From: Lachnospiraceae bacterium
GTDB lineage: Bacteria > Bacillota > Clostridia > Lachnospirales > Lachnospiraceae
Assembly (NCBI GenBank): GCA_022791755.1
Contig: JAAVZR010000031.1
Location: forward strand, 71,830 to 131,571
Direction: 5' to 3'
DNA: 59,742 nt
Part shown: positions 1-9,300 of the stretch, piece after piece
How positions within the stretch are numbered: the first letter of the stretch is position 1
How the letters are laid out: the number at the start of each line of letters is the position of its first letter
Made by a program: the position numbers and the translations under genes
The notes under the pieces: generated by a model
The model's input: the letters and a program-made list of their open reading frames with translations, nothing else
Told to the model about the DNA's origin: nothing
The model's database searches: none

Positions 1-1
1 C

Positions 2-331
2 GTGTTCGCAGCGCTGCCGGTGGGAACCGGAAAAGGTGAGGCGGCGGTGATGCCGGTCAGGCACCGCCTGTGGAGCCTGACTTTCTGTCTGGCGTCGGTG
101 GCTGCCACCCTGCTCATCATGCTGCTGTCGTGGACGCCGCTGGATTCTCCTGTGGTGACAGGTGTGCAGGGACGCTATTTTCTGCCCATACTGCCGCTGG
201 CCCTGCTGGCCTGCCGCAGCCGGAGACTTCGGTTTGCGGGGACGGCGACAGGACTGGAAGGGATTCTGGCCGGGGGCTATCATCTGGCGAATCTTCTGGT
301 AATCCAGGGCATACTGGGCTCCATCGGCTGA
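2..331 (+). CDS. DUF2142 membrane protein, C-terminal fragment (cut by window edge)
   Basis: The reading frame is open to the left edge, so only the last ~109 residues are visible. They hold hydrophobic segments and a GVQGRYFLPILPL stretch, which matches the C-terminal signature of DUF2142 membrane proteins (GT-C-like, usually 450-700 residues). The next gene, 28 bases downstream, has the equivalent GVQPRYYIPLLLPL at its own C-terminus, so the two are tandem paralogues. The family is found in surface-polysaccharide loci and is presumed to transfer sugars from lipid carriers outside the membrane. The exact reaction is unknown. The true start lies outside the window. Confidence 0.75.
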   Translation: MFAALPVGTGKGEAAVMPVRHRLWSLTFCLASVAATLLIMLLSWTPLDSPVVTGVQGRYFLPILPLALLACRSRRLRFAGTATGLEGILAGGYHLANLLVIQGILGSIG

Positions 332-359
332 GAGATCTGCGAAGAAAAGAGGAAGAGAC

Positions 360-2330
360 ATGACGGCAGTTACGGATAACTGGGATAAAAAACAGATGAT
401 ACGGCTCCTTCTGACGGTCTTTATGGTCATGGCCGCCGGTTTTCTGGCAGATCTTTTTTGCCAGCGCGCGGTGCTGACGCTGCCCAAAGAGGAGCAGGGA
501 CGCTTTAGCGCCGCCATAGCGGCGTCGGAGGGGTTTACACAGACGGGAGAGGGCTGGCTTCTCTCGGAGGAGGACGGAAGCCTGACGGTGGAGCTGTCGG
601 GGCGCTATGTGGGCAGCTTTGGTTTTTCTTACTCCTACGATGAACGGCTGAATGCCGTGTGGTATGTGTGGGAGCCGGGGGCGCAGGAGCCGCTGGTGCT
701 GGAGGATCATAACAGTGCGCTGATCCAGACATCGGTGGAGCGCCTGGACCGGAGAGTGGAGAGGATCGAGATCCGATGGGACCGGGAGAACATGACGCCC
801 CTGGACGGAGGGGATCTGGCGGCGGAGGAGACCGAAAGGCCGTTTCTTCCCGATCTGTGCGTCCGGGAGTTTTTTTATACGAACCGGTATGAGACGAACT
901 GGCACAGGGCTTTTTTTGTGTGGACGGTGCTGGGACTGGGCGTGTTTCTGTGGACGGTGCGGCGCAGGCTCCTCATGCGGATCGAGGTGGGATTTCTGGC
1001 GGTGTCTCTCAGCCTGGGGCTTCTGATGATCGTGCTGGCTCCGGCCAATAAGATCAGCTGGGACGAGGAGGTACACTTTTTTCACGCCTACTGTGTCTCC
1101 TTCTTTGGCGCGCAGGTGAGGACCAACGAAACGCTGGAGAGGCTGTTTGTGGCCGATAAGGAGAATTATCCCTATAACCTGCCGGCGAACCGGGAGGAGA
1201 GGGCGCAGATGAACGAGACGCTGAACCGGCTGTTTCAGGAGGAGGAATTTCTCTACAGCCGCGGTCGTGCCCTGGCCGGAATCTATACCCCTGCCTATAT
1301 TCCCCAGGCTCTGGGCCTGCGTCTGGGCTTTCTTTTACGGCTTCCGTTTACGGTCTGTTATCAGCTGGGACGGCTCTTTAATCTCTTGTTTTGCGCCTGC
1401 GTGATGGCCTGGGCTATCCGCAGGCTTCCCGTGGGGAAGGGGATCGCCTGTGTGACAGGGCTGCTGCCGGCGCCTCTCTTTCTGATGTCAATGTACTCCT
1501 ACGACGCGTTTCTGACGAGTCTTCTCACACTGGGCTTTGCCTGGTTTTTGAGCGAGTATCTGGAGCCGGAGAAGAAAATCGGCTGGTTTGGGTTTGGTGT
1601 GATGGCGCTCAGCTTTGCGGTGGGCTCCATGCCCAAAGCTATCTACATCCCGCTGATTCTGGTGATCTGGCTGCTGCCCCGGGAGAAGTTTGCCGACCGC
1701 AGACAGGAGTTTTTGATGAAGGGTGCGGCGGCCTGTCTGTTTCTGGCCCTCATGGCCAGCTTCGTACTGCCCACGGCGCTCTCCCCGGCGGAGACGAACG
1801 ATACCAGAGGAGGCAATACCAGCGAGGCGGGTCAGATTCCCTATATCCTCAGCGACATTCCCCGCTTCTTTAAGCTGCTGGTGAGCTCGATGTGCGTCTC
1901 CTTCCCATCCTATACGATGGGAGCGTCCCTGTATGGCATGTTAGGCCACGGGGGAGGCCCGCTGATGGGAAAAGTGATTCCTGTGCTGGTGCTGACCGTG
2001 ATCGCCTCCGATGAAAAACGGCTTCCAAAACAGAATGGCGGCCGTCTGACCTGGCCCGCCCGCCTCTGGATTTTGCTTCTGTGCGCCGGGATCATGGCGA
2101 TGGTATGGCTGGCCATGTATCTGGCCTTCACGCCGGTGGGCCTGGACCGGATCAACGGCGTCCAGCCCCGCTACTATATCCCGCTGCTGCTGCCTCTGTA
2201 TCTGTGTCTCTGTCCGGACCGGCTGCGGCTGGAAATCAGAAAACAGTGGGTGTACGGAGCCGCCGTCGTGGGAAGCGCCGCCATTACGTTGGCTGCCGTC
2301 TATCTCACGCTGATGAAGCTGTGCGGGTAA
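360..2330 (+). CDS. DUF2142 family polytopic membrane protein
   Basis: A 656-residue protein with one N-terminal membrane segment (about residues 14-33), an extracytoplasmic domain to about residue 180, and then many membrane helices. A WDEEVHFFHAY motif lies just after the second helix, where DUF2142 and other GT-C enzymes place an acidic catalytic loop, and GVQPRYYIPLLLPL lies near the end. The likely role is a GT-C glycosyltransferase using a polyprenyl-phosphate sugar on the outer face of the membrane; this is inferred from fold and context. It follows the partial DUF2142 gene closely and probably ends that transcript, since a 213-base non-coding gap with hairpins follows. Confidence 0.8.
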   Translation: MTAVTDNWDKKQMIRLLLTVFMVMAAGFLADLFCQRAVLTLPKEEQGRFSAAIAASEGFTQTGEGWLLSEEDGSLTVELSGRYVGSFGFSYSYDERLNAVWYVWEPGAQEPLVLEDHNSALIQTSVERLDRRVERIEIRWDRENMTPLDGGDLAAEETERPFLPDLCVREFFYTNRYETNWHRAFFVWTVLGLGVFLWTVRRRLLMRIEVGFLAVSLSLGLLMIVLAPANKISWDEEVHFFHAYCVSFFGAQVRTNETLERLFVADKENYPYNLPANREERAQMNETLNRLFQEEEFLYSRGRALAGIYTPAYIPQALGLRLGFLLRLPFTVCYQLGRLFNLLFCACVMAWAIRRLPVGKGIACVTGLLPAPLFLMSMYSYDAFLTSLLTLGFAWFLSEYLEPEKKIGWFGFGVMALSFAVGSMPKAIYIPLILVIWLLPREKFADRRQEFLMKGAAACLFLALMASFVLPTALSPAETNDTRGGNTSEAGQIPYILSDIPRFFKLLVSSMCVSFPSYTMGASLYGMLGHGGGPLMGKVIPVLVLTVIASDEKRLPKQNGGRLTWPARLWILLLCAGIMAMVWLAMYLAFTPVGLDRINGVQPRYYIPLLLPLYLCLCPDRLRLEIRKQWVYGAAVVGSAAITLAAVYLTLMKLCG

Positions 2331-2377
2331 AGGCATTTTTCGTGTTTTGCGTCTGAAAGGAGCGTCTTTGCCTCTTT

Positions 2378-2398
2378 CCGGAGCGCCCTGGCGTCCGG
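2378..2398 (+). terminator. GC-rich hairpin after the DUF2142 genes (weak terminator candidate)
   Basis: CCGGA at 2378-2382 pairs with TCCGG at 2394-2398, and CGCC with GGCG inside, with one bulged G. It lies 48 bases after the stop codon. No clean T-run follows (only CTTT), so intrinsic termination is uncertain. Confidence 0.3.
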
Positions 2399-2410
2399 CA
2401 GCCTTTCCGA

Positions 2411-2464
2411 ATCCCCGAATTCATCCTCTCTTCGGGGGTGGACGGACTTCGTCCGGTATGGTAT
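2411..2464. repeat. Diverged copy of the palindromic repeat found at the right end
   Basis: These 54 bases align without gaps to the repeat unit of the array at 59576-59742; by hand I count about 44 of 54 identities. The core GACGGACTTCGTCCG is identical and forms a stem ACGGA/TCCG with a CTTCG loop. A second hairpin, CCCCGAA with TTCGGGG, lies just upstream. The core palindrome sits inside the predicted promoter of the downstream rmlC gene. Confidence 0.75.
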
Positions 2465-2467
2465 AAT
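2439..2467 (+). promoter_or_regulatory. Predicted sigma-A promoter for the rmlC-ABC transporter operon
   Basis: TGGACG (2439-2444), a 17-base spacer and a perfect TATAAT (2462-2467). It lies about 75 bases before the rmlC start in a gap with no gene. The palindrome GACGGACTTCGTCCG overlaps the -35 and most of the spacer, so a DNA-binding protein or a cruciform there would be expected to affect initiation (inference). Confidence 0.5.
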
Positions 2468-2543
2468 ATCCAAAAATGTATTTTTACACCATTGCATTCT
2501 GAGAATATGGGGAATAATAGAACAGGAAAGGAATTCAAATAGA

Positions 2544-3101
2544 ATGGGAAAAATAAAAGTAACCCGCTGCGCCATCGAAGGTCTCTGCGTCATCGAACCC
2601 ACGGTATTTCGCGACGAGAGAGGCTATTTTGTAGAGACCTATAATTACAACGACTTCAAGGAGCAGGGCCTTTCCATGCAGTTCGTGCAGGACAACCAGT
2701 CCATGTCGGTGAAAGGCGTGCTGCGGGGCCTGCACTATCAGAAGCAGTATCCCCAGGGCAAGCTGGTGCGCTGTATCCGCGGCCGGGTCTTCGACGTGGC
2801 GGTGGATCTGCGGACCTCCTCAGCCACCTACGGCAAGTGGTTCGGCGTGGAGCTGTCGGAGGAGAACAAGAAGCAGTTCTACATCCCGGAGGGCTTTGCC
2901 CACGGATTTCTGGTGCTGTCAGAGGAGGCGGAGTTTGCCTATAAGTGCACCGATTTCTACCATCCAGGCGACGAAGGCGGGCTGGCCTGGAACGACCCGG
3001 AGATCGGTGTGGAGTGGCCGCTGGAGGAGGGAATGCAGCTGATTATCTCTGAAAAGGATACGAAGTGGGGCGGCCTGTCGGAGACATTTCGCTTTGCGTA
3101 G
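2544..3101 (+). CDS. rfbC: dTDP-4-dehydrorhamnose 3,5-epimerase
   Basis: A 185-residue cupin of normal RmlC length. It makes dTDP-4-dehydro-L-rhamnose from dTDP-4-dehydro-6-deoxy-D-glucose in the cytoplasm. Visible family features are FRDERGYFVETYN near the N-terminus, RGLHYQ with the catalytic histidine, KLVRCIRGRVFDVAVDLR, and YIPEGFAHGFLVLSE followed by Y-K-C-x-D-x-Y, where the catalytic tyrosine lies. The start follows an AGGAAAGGA-like sequence. It is the only dTDP-rhamnose gene in the window; rmlA, rmlB and rmlD must lie elsewhere. It probably supplies L-rhamnose for the chain exported by the ABC transporter downstream. Confidence 0.92.
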   Translation: MGKIKVTRCAIEGLCVIEPTVFRDERGYFVETYNYNDFKEQGLSMQFVQDNQSMSVKGVLRGLHYQKQYPQGKLVRCIRGRVFDVAVDLRTSSATYGKWFGVELSEENKKQFYIPEGFAHGFLVLSEEAEFAYKCTDFYHPGDEGGLAWNDPEIGVEWPLEEGMQLIISEKDTKWGGLSETFRFA

Positions 3102-3123
3102 AGCAGGCTGAGTGGGAGCGCAT

Positions 3124-3927
3124 ATGAAAAGCATACTGGCAGACCTGTCCCAGATCGTGACTAAGCGCCGTCTGATCTGGGAACTGGCAAAGGCGGATTT
3201 CAAGAAAAAGTTTGTGGGCTCCTATTTCGGGGTCCTGTGGATGTTTGTACAGCCGGTGGTGACGGTCATCATCTACTATATCGTGTTTGGGGTTTTGAGG
3301 GGGGACATTACGCCGCAGACGGAAGAGTATCCGTATCTTTTGTGGATGCTGGCGGGAATCGTCCCCTGGTTTTTCTTTCAGGAGGCATTAAACGGCGGGA
3401 CCCACAGCCTGAACGAATATAATTATCTGGTAAAAAAGGTGGTATTTCCCGTTCATATCCTGGCGGCGATCAAGCTGGTCAGCGCGGTGTTCGTTCATCT
3501 GATCTTTCTGCTGATTCTGCTGGCGGTCTATCTGATTATGGGCAGGGCGCCGTCGGTATACTGGCTGCAGCTGCCCTACTATACGGCGGGAGTGTTTGTG
3601 CTCTGTCTGGGGCTGTCCTACATCACCTCGTCGATCATGGTGTTTTTCCGGGATATGGGGCAGATCGTGAACATCATCCTGCAATTCGGCATCTGGGTCA
3701 CGCCGGTCATGTGGCAGTATCAGATGGCGGGCCGATGGGTTTGGCTGCTGCGGCTGAATCCCATGTTCTATGTGGCAGAGGGAGCCCGGGGGGCCCTCCT
3801 CTACGGGCGCTGGTTCTGGGAGGAGCCGGGGTATACGCTGTATTTCTGGGCGTTCTCGCTGGGAGTGCTGATTCTGGGCGACTGGATATTCCGGCGGCTG
3901 CGGCCGCACTTTGCGGATGTGCTGTAG
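3124..3927 (+). CDS. ABC-2 type polysaccharide export permease (Wzm/TagG-like)
   Basis: A 267-residue integral membrane subunit with about six helices, the normal size for Wzm, TagG or RfbA-type permeases. The N-terminal WELAKADFKKKFVGSYFGVLWMFVQP is the typical amphipathic start and first helix of this family. I chose ATG at 3124 because GGGAG lies five bases upstream; an in-frame GTG at 3112 has no good ribosome binding site. It sits 22 bases after rmlC and 11 bases before the ATPase gene. Together they should move a finished lipid-linked glycan across the membrane. Confidence 0.9.
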   Translation: MKSILADLSQIVTKRRLIWELAKADFKKKFVGSYFGVLWMFVQPVVTVIIYYIVFGVLRGDITPQTEEYPYLLWMLAGIVPWFFFQEALNGGTHSLNEYNYLVKKVVFPVHILAAIKLVSAVFVHLIFLLILLAVYLIMGRAPSVYWLQLPYYTAGVFVLCLGLSYITSSIMVFFRDMGQIVNIILQFGIWVTPVMWQYQMAGRWVWLLRLNPMFYVAEGARGALLYGRWFWEEPGYTLYFWAFSLGVLILGDWIFRRLRPHFADVL

Positions 3928-3938
3928 GAGGAAACGCA

Positions 3939-5384
3939 TTGACGGCAATTAAGGTGGATCACGTTACAAAGATATATAAGCTGTTTGACAGACCCATAGA
4001 CCGGCTGAAGGAATCGCTGCGTCCGGGACACAGGGAGTACCATCGGAAGTTTTATGCTCTGAATGACATCTCTTTTACGGTGGAACAGGGGCAGTTTGTG
4101 GGAATCATCGGCACCAACGGATCGGGGAAATCCACGATTTTAAAGATCATCACCGGCGTGCTGACCCCGACCCAGGGGACAGTGACGGTGGACGGCCGCA
4201 TCTCGGCGCTTTTGGAGCTGGGAGCCGGCTTTAATATGGAGTACACCGGAATTGAAAATATCTATATGAACGGTACAATGATGGGCTACAGCCGGCAGGA
4301 GATGGATGAGAAGCTGCCGGAGATCCTGGGCTTTGCCGATATCGGCGATTTCGTCCATCAGCCGGTGAAAACCTATTCCAGCGGTATGTTTGTGCGGCTG
4401 GCCTTTGCGCTGGCCATCAATGTGGACCCGGAGGTCCTGATCGTGGATGAGGCGCTGGCGGTGGGAGATGTGTTCTTTCAGGCCAAATGCTATAAAAAGA
4501 TCAATGAGATTCGGGAGAGCGGCGCCACCGTGATCCTGGTGACCCATGACATGGGCACCATCATCAAATACTGCGACAAGGTGGTGGTGCTGAATCAGGG
4601 GAGCTTTATCGCCGAAGGCGAGGCCGGGAAGATGGTGGATCTGTATAAAAAGATTCTGGCCGGGCAGTTTGATCCGGGAGAGCTGGACGGGATCGGCCAG
4701 AAAGCCGGTTTTGCGGACCAGCTTCTGAGCGAGCTAAAGGAGCGCGGCCCGGCGGACGGAACGCAGTCCGGGCGCGGTGCGGGGGAGGCGCAGGACAAAG
4801 GAGGCGCCGCCTGTTCTGTCCTGGAGGCCGCCGCAATCGGGGATGTGTGTGCCGGCCGTCAGACGGACCTGTCAAAGGATGCGGCCGTCGGGGCTCTCTG
4901 CTGGCTGGAGCGTCTGGGCGTTCATAAGGGGCGGCTGAACTATGGAAACGGAGCGGCGAAGATCGTCGATGCGGGTATCTTTGACCATAAAGGGGAGCTG
5001 ACGAACCTGCTGTTCAAGGGAAAGCCATTTACGATTAAGATGAAGGTGCGGTTTTCCCGGACCGTGCAGGATCCGATTTTTGCCTTTACGATCAAGGACT
5101 CCAAAGGGACGGAGATCACGGGCACCAACAGCATGATCGAAGACTGCGAGACCGGGACGGCGAAGGCGGGAGAGGAGGTCACGGCGGTCTTTGAGCAGGA
5201 GATGAATTTACAGGGAAAGGATTATCTTCTGTCTCTGGGCTGTACGGGCTTTGAGCACGGGGAATTTGTGGTGTACGACCGTCTCTATGATGTGGTGAAT
5301 CTGACTGTGATTTCCGAGAAAAATACGGTGGGATACTATGATATGAACAGCCGGGTGAGGCTGGAGCGGCCGGGAAAGGTTTGA
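3939..5384 (+). CDS. ABC transporter ATPase with C-terminal Wzt-like glycan-binding domain
   Basis: A 481-residue ATPase of the Wzt/TagH group. I place the start at TTG 3939, six bases after TAGGAGGA; the longer frame would overlap the permease gene. Residues 1-240 are the nucleotide-binding domain: Walker A GTNGSGKST (58-66), signature YSSGM, Walker B LIVDEAL, H-loop VTHD. After a variable linker, about residues 335-481 form a beta-rich domain (FTIKDSKGTEITGTNS, DYLLSLGCTG, VVYDRLYDVVNL) that matches the Wzt C-terminal carbohydrate-binding domain. In E. coli O8/O9a this domain binds the capped chain end and licenses export. Its stop codon overlaps the methyltransferase start (TGATG), so the genes are translationally coupled. 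Confidence 0.92.
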   Translation: MTAIKVDHVTKIYKLFDRPIDRLKESLRPGHREYHRKFYALNDISFTVEQGQFVGIIGTNGSGKSTILKIITGVLTPTQGTVTVDGRISALLELGAGFNMEYTGIENIYMNGTMMGYSRQEMDEKLPEILGFADIGDFVHQPVKTYSSGMFVRLAFALAINVDPEVLIVDEALAVGDVFFQAKCYKKINEIRESGATVILVTHDMGTIIKYCDKVVVLNQGSFIAEGEAGKMVDLYKKILAGQFDPGELDGIGQKAGFADQLLSELKERGPADGTQSGRGAGEAQDKGGAACSVLEAAAIGDVCAGRQTDLSKDAAVGALCWLERLGVHKGRLNYGNGAAKIVDAGIFDHKGELTNLLFKGKPFTIKMKVRFSRTVQDPIFAFTIKDSKGTEITGTNSMIEDCETGTAKAGEEVTAVFEQEMNLQGKDYLLSLGCTGFEHGEFVVYDRLYDVVNLTVISEKNTVGYYDMNSRVRLERPGKV

Positions 5385-6355
5385 TGATGAGCAGAGTGGA
5401 GCAGATTTTGAATCTGAAATTTTATAAGGGCGAGGATCTCTACAGCGACGGAGAGATCGAGGACAGGCTGCTGGCGTTGTGTGAGAGCGGGCGGCCGACG
5501 GAGACGATCCTCATGGAAAACAGGGACTGGCCGATCCTCTATCATCTGTCCGATGTGCGGGAAAATGTGCTGGAATGGTATGATTTCGACCCCCAGGCCA
5601 ATCTTCTGGAGATCGGGGCCGGGTGCGGCGCGGTGACAGGGCTGTTTTGCCGCAGGGTAAAGCGGGTGGTGTGTAACGATCTGTCGAAGCGCCGCTCCAC
5701 GATCAATGCCACACGGCATAAGGACTGCGGGAATCTGGAGATCTATGTGGGCAATTTCGAGGACCTGGCCCTGGAGGAGAAATTTGACTATGTGACGCTG
5801 ATCGGCGTGTTTGAATATTCCGGCTATTATATCAGCCAGGGCGAGCCCTACGGCACGATGCTTCAGCGGGTAAAGCGTTTTCTGAAGCCGGGCGGGAAGC
5901 TGATTCTGGCCATTGAGAATAAGTTTGGGCTCAAGTACTGGGCTGGGGCGGCGGAAGACCATACAGGAAGATTTTTCGACGGTGTGCAGAACTATGCGGG
6001 AGTGAAAGGCGTTCGCACATTTTCAAAGCCGGAGATCACGAGGCTTTTACGGGAAGCGGGATTTGACAGAAACGAGTTTTACTATCCTATGCCGGATTAC
6101 AAGCTGCCGACGGCGGTGTATTCGGATGCCTTTCTTCCCAGGAGGGGGATGCTGAGCGATGTTACGGTCAGCTATGACCGGGACCGCTATGTGATGTTTG
6201 ACGAGGCGGCGGCCTATGAGGCGCTTACGGAGGACGGGCAGTTTCCGTATTTCGCCAATTCGTTTCTGATTATCAGTACGGCACAGGGAGCGTCGCCGGA
6301 AGCGGCGGGGGCGGAGACGGCCGGCGAAAAGCCGGAGTCCATGGAGAGATTATGA
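5384..6355 (+). CDS. Class I SAM-dependent methyltransferase, candidate chain-end capping enzyme
   Basis: A 323-residue cytoplasmic Rossmann methyltransferase. The SAM-binding motif LLEIGAGCGAVTG is at residues 74-86, an acidic residue follows in VVCNDLS, and FDYVTLIGVFEY and LKPGGKLILAIENKFG are the later strand motifs. About 60 extra residues precede the fold. ATG 5384 overlaps the ATPase stop, and the end overlaps the next gene by four bases (ATGA). The tight coupling to a Wzt with a glycan-binding domain and to a kinase-like glycosyltransferase suggests that it methylates the non-reducing end, or a phosphate there, as WbdD does. That role is inference; the methyltransferase fold is clear. 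Confidence 0.85.
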   Translation: MMSRVEQILNLKFYKGEDLYSDGEIEDRLLALCESGRPTETILMENRDWPILYHLSDVRENVLEWYDFDPQANLLEIGAGCGAVTGLFCRRVKRVVCNDLSKRRSTINATRHKDCGNLEIYVGNFEDLALEEKFDYVTLIGVFEYSGYYISQGEPYGTMLQRVKRFLKPGGKLILAIENKFGLKYWAGAAEDHTGRFFDGVQNYAGVKGVRTFSKPEITRLLREAGFDRNEFYYPMPDYKLPTAVYSDAFLPRRGMLSDVTVSYDRDRYVMFDEAAAYEALTEDGQFPYFANSFLIISTAQGASPEAAGAETAGEKPESMERL

Positions 6356-9300
6356 AGCAGATATTGTATGTGAAGTATAATAAGATGCGCCGGGAGCCGT
6401 TTCAGATTCGGACGCAGATCTGTGAGGAGGACGGCGTTCGCTATGCGGAGAAATCGGCGGTGCGGCCGCAGGGGCGGGAACATATCCTGCGTTTTGGCAG
6501 CAGTTTTCGGGCCATGGGAGAACACTATCAGAATGTCACGCTGCTGGAGCCGGAGTTTTGCGGGGATGTGATGCGCTATGCCTATGTGGAGGCGCCTACG
6601 CTGGATGCGCTGCTGGAGGAGAGGATACGCTCCGGCGGGGATGCGGCCAAGGTGCTGGGGGATGCGCTGAAGCGGCTGTTGGAGGTCCGGGCGGAAGCCC
6701 TTGTGCCGTTTGTGAAGACAGATGCGTTTACGGAAGTGTTCGGGCCGGTGAAGCAGATGGAAGGCCCGGCTTTTGTGGTGTCCAATGTGGACATGCTTTT
6801 TGAGAACGTTATGGTGAAGGACGGGCAGTGGCTCTGCCTGGACTATGAGTGGGTGTTTGACTTTCCGATACCGGTGGATTTCGTGCGGTATCGGATTCTT
6901 CTGTATTTTTACCGCCATCATGAGGGTCTGTTTGAGGGGAAGATGGATGCCACAGGGCTTTTGGAGCGCCTGGGCGTGAGCCGCCCCATGGCTATCCGCT
7001 ATGCGCGGATGGAAAAGGCGTTTCAGGCGTATGTCCACGGGGAGGATAATTGCTATATTTATGTAAACCACTATGCCAAAAGAGCCATGGATTTTGACAA
7101 GACGATCTATGATTATAATACGCAGATCGAAGCGCTTCATACGGCGGTGCGGCTGAAGGAGAATCATATCCGGAACCTGAACGGACTGATAGCCGGGCAG
7201 CAGGAGATCATCGACAAGTACAGCCGAATCAAACGAATCGCGAAGAAGTGCGGGGCAAAGCCGGCGTACCAGGCGGCGAAGGCCGTGTACCGGGCGGGAA
7301 AGAACCTGTTTGGCAGGGGAGCGGCGGCAGGGGCCGAGCCGTCCGGAGACGGGCGGACCGGCATGGGGCAGGCGGAAGCCGGGCGGCCGGATATGACGCA
7401 GGCCGGCGCCGGGCCTGCCGCCGCGAAGCCGGGAAGCGGCAGCCTGAAAAAGAAGAAGCCGCTGCGTTTTGAAACGGTTTCGGATCCGCTTGTATCGATC
7501 GTGATCCCGGCCTACAATCAGGTGGAGTATACGTATCATTGCCTGGAGTCGATTCTGGAGAATACGCGGGATGTGGCCTATGAGGTCATCGTGGCGGACG
7601 ATCAGTCCACGGACGACACGGTGCGGCTGCCGCACAAGGTCAGCGGGATCCGCATCAGCCGCACGCCGCAGAACCTGGGATTTCTGAAAAACTGCAACCT
7701 GGCGGCGGCGCAGGCCCGGGGGAAATATATTCTGTTTCTGAATAACGATACCCGGGTGAGGCCCGGGTGGCTCTCCAGCCTGGTGGAACTGATCCGGTCG
7801 GATGCTTCCATCGGTATGGTGGGGTCGAAGCTGATCTATCCCGACGGGCGGTTGCAGGAGGCCGGAGGGATTCTCTGGAGCGACGGCACCGGCTGGAACT
7901 ACGGGCGGCTGGACGACCCGGAGAAGGCGGCATACAACTATGTGAAGGATGTGGACTATATCTCCGGGGCGGCCATCATGCTGCCGGTGAGTTTATGGAA
8001 GCAGCTGGGCGGGTTTGACGAACGCTTTGCCCCGGCCTACTGCGAGGATGCGGACCTGGCCTTTGCGGTGCGGGACGCGGGATACCGGGTGGTGTACCAG
8101 CCGCGGTCGGTGGTGGTCCATTATGAGGGCGTCAGCAACGGCACGGACACCGGCAGCGGGATAAAGCGCTGCCAGGTGGAGAACAGTGTAAAACTTCGGG
8201 AAAAGTGGGCGGAGGAGTTTGCCTTGCAGACAGAGCACAGCGAGCCCCCGGCCCTCTTCGAGGCCAGAGAGCGGTCCCAGGGGAAGAAGACGATCCTGGT
8301 CATCGATCACTATGTCCCGCAGTTTGACCGGGACGCCGGTTCAAAGAGTACTTTTACCTTTATTCGCATGTTTTTGAAGAACGGCTATGTGGTAAAGTTT
8401 ATCGGAGATAACTTTAACCGGGATGAGCCGTATACGGGTGCGCTTGAACAGATGGGCGTGGAGGTGCTCTACGGCGATGAGTTCCGCGAGGGGCGCATCC
8501 TGCCCTGGATTGAGGCCAATGGGGATTTCATAGATTTCGCCTTTATGAACCGGCCCCATATCACGGAGAAGTATATCGGCTTTATCAGAGAGCATACCAA
8601 TATCAAATGTATTTATTACGGGCATGATCTGCATTATCTCAGGGAGGCCAGGGAGTATGAGCTGACCGGGGATAAAAAGCGGCTGGAAGAGTCGGAGCAC
8701 TGGAAGAAAGTGGAGTTTTCCATCATGCACAACTGCGGGGCGGTCTATTATCCCTCCACCGTGGAGGAGGAGGCGATCCGGCAGGCCGATCCGGCGATCC
8801 CGGTGAAGAGCGTGTCGGTCTACAGCTATGACAGCTTCCGGGAGGAAGCAGAGATCCCTTCGGATTTTGCAGCCAGAAGGGGCTTTATGTTCATCGGCGG
8901 TTTCGCCCACAGGCCCAATGTGGATGCGGTGCAGTGGTTTGTGAAAGAGATCTATCCGCGCATGAGAACCATTCTGGGCGATGAGGCGGCGGAGATTCCC
9001 TTTTATATCGCCGGCTCCCGGGCGCCCGGGGAGATCACGGCCCTGGACGGCACCGACGGAGAAGGACATCCCGGAGCCATCACAGTGAAAGGTTTTGTCA
9101 GCGACGAGGAGCTGAGAGAGCTCTATGATACCTGCCGCTTGGTGGTCTGCCCGCTGCGCTTTGGCGCGGGGGTGAAAGGAAAGGTCATCGAGGCCATCTA
9201 CAACGGAATTCCCATGATTACCACGTCCATTGGGGCGGAGGGGATCCCGGATGTGAGGAATGTGGTGGCGGTGGAGGATCAGGCGGAGGACTTTGCCAGA

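Noticed and set aside
117..1085. Long minus-strand open frame opposite the DUF2142 gene
   Set aside because: Its protein is rich in Arg, His, Pro and Gln with no domain, as expected for the antisense of GC-rich coding DNA, and the plus-strand gene is a clear family member.
3711..3938. N-terminal extension of the ABC ATPase inside the permease gene
   Set aside because: The extension has no ABC homology and lies in another frame of the permease; TTG 3939 has a strong TAGGAGGA site.
6214..7635. 473-residue minus-strand open frame opposite the kinase-GT fusion
   Set aside because: Low-complexity His/Arg/Leu composition, no recognisable motif, and it crosses two plus-strand genes with clear domains.
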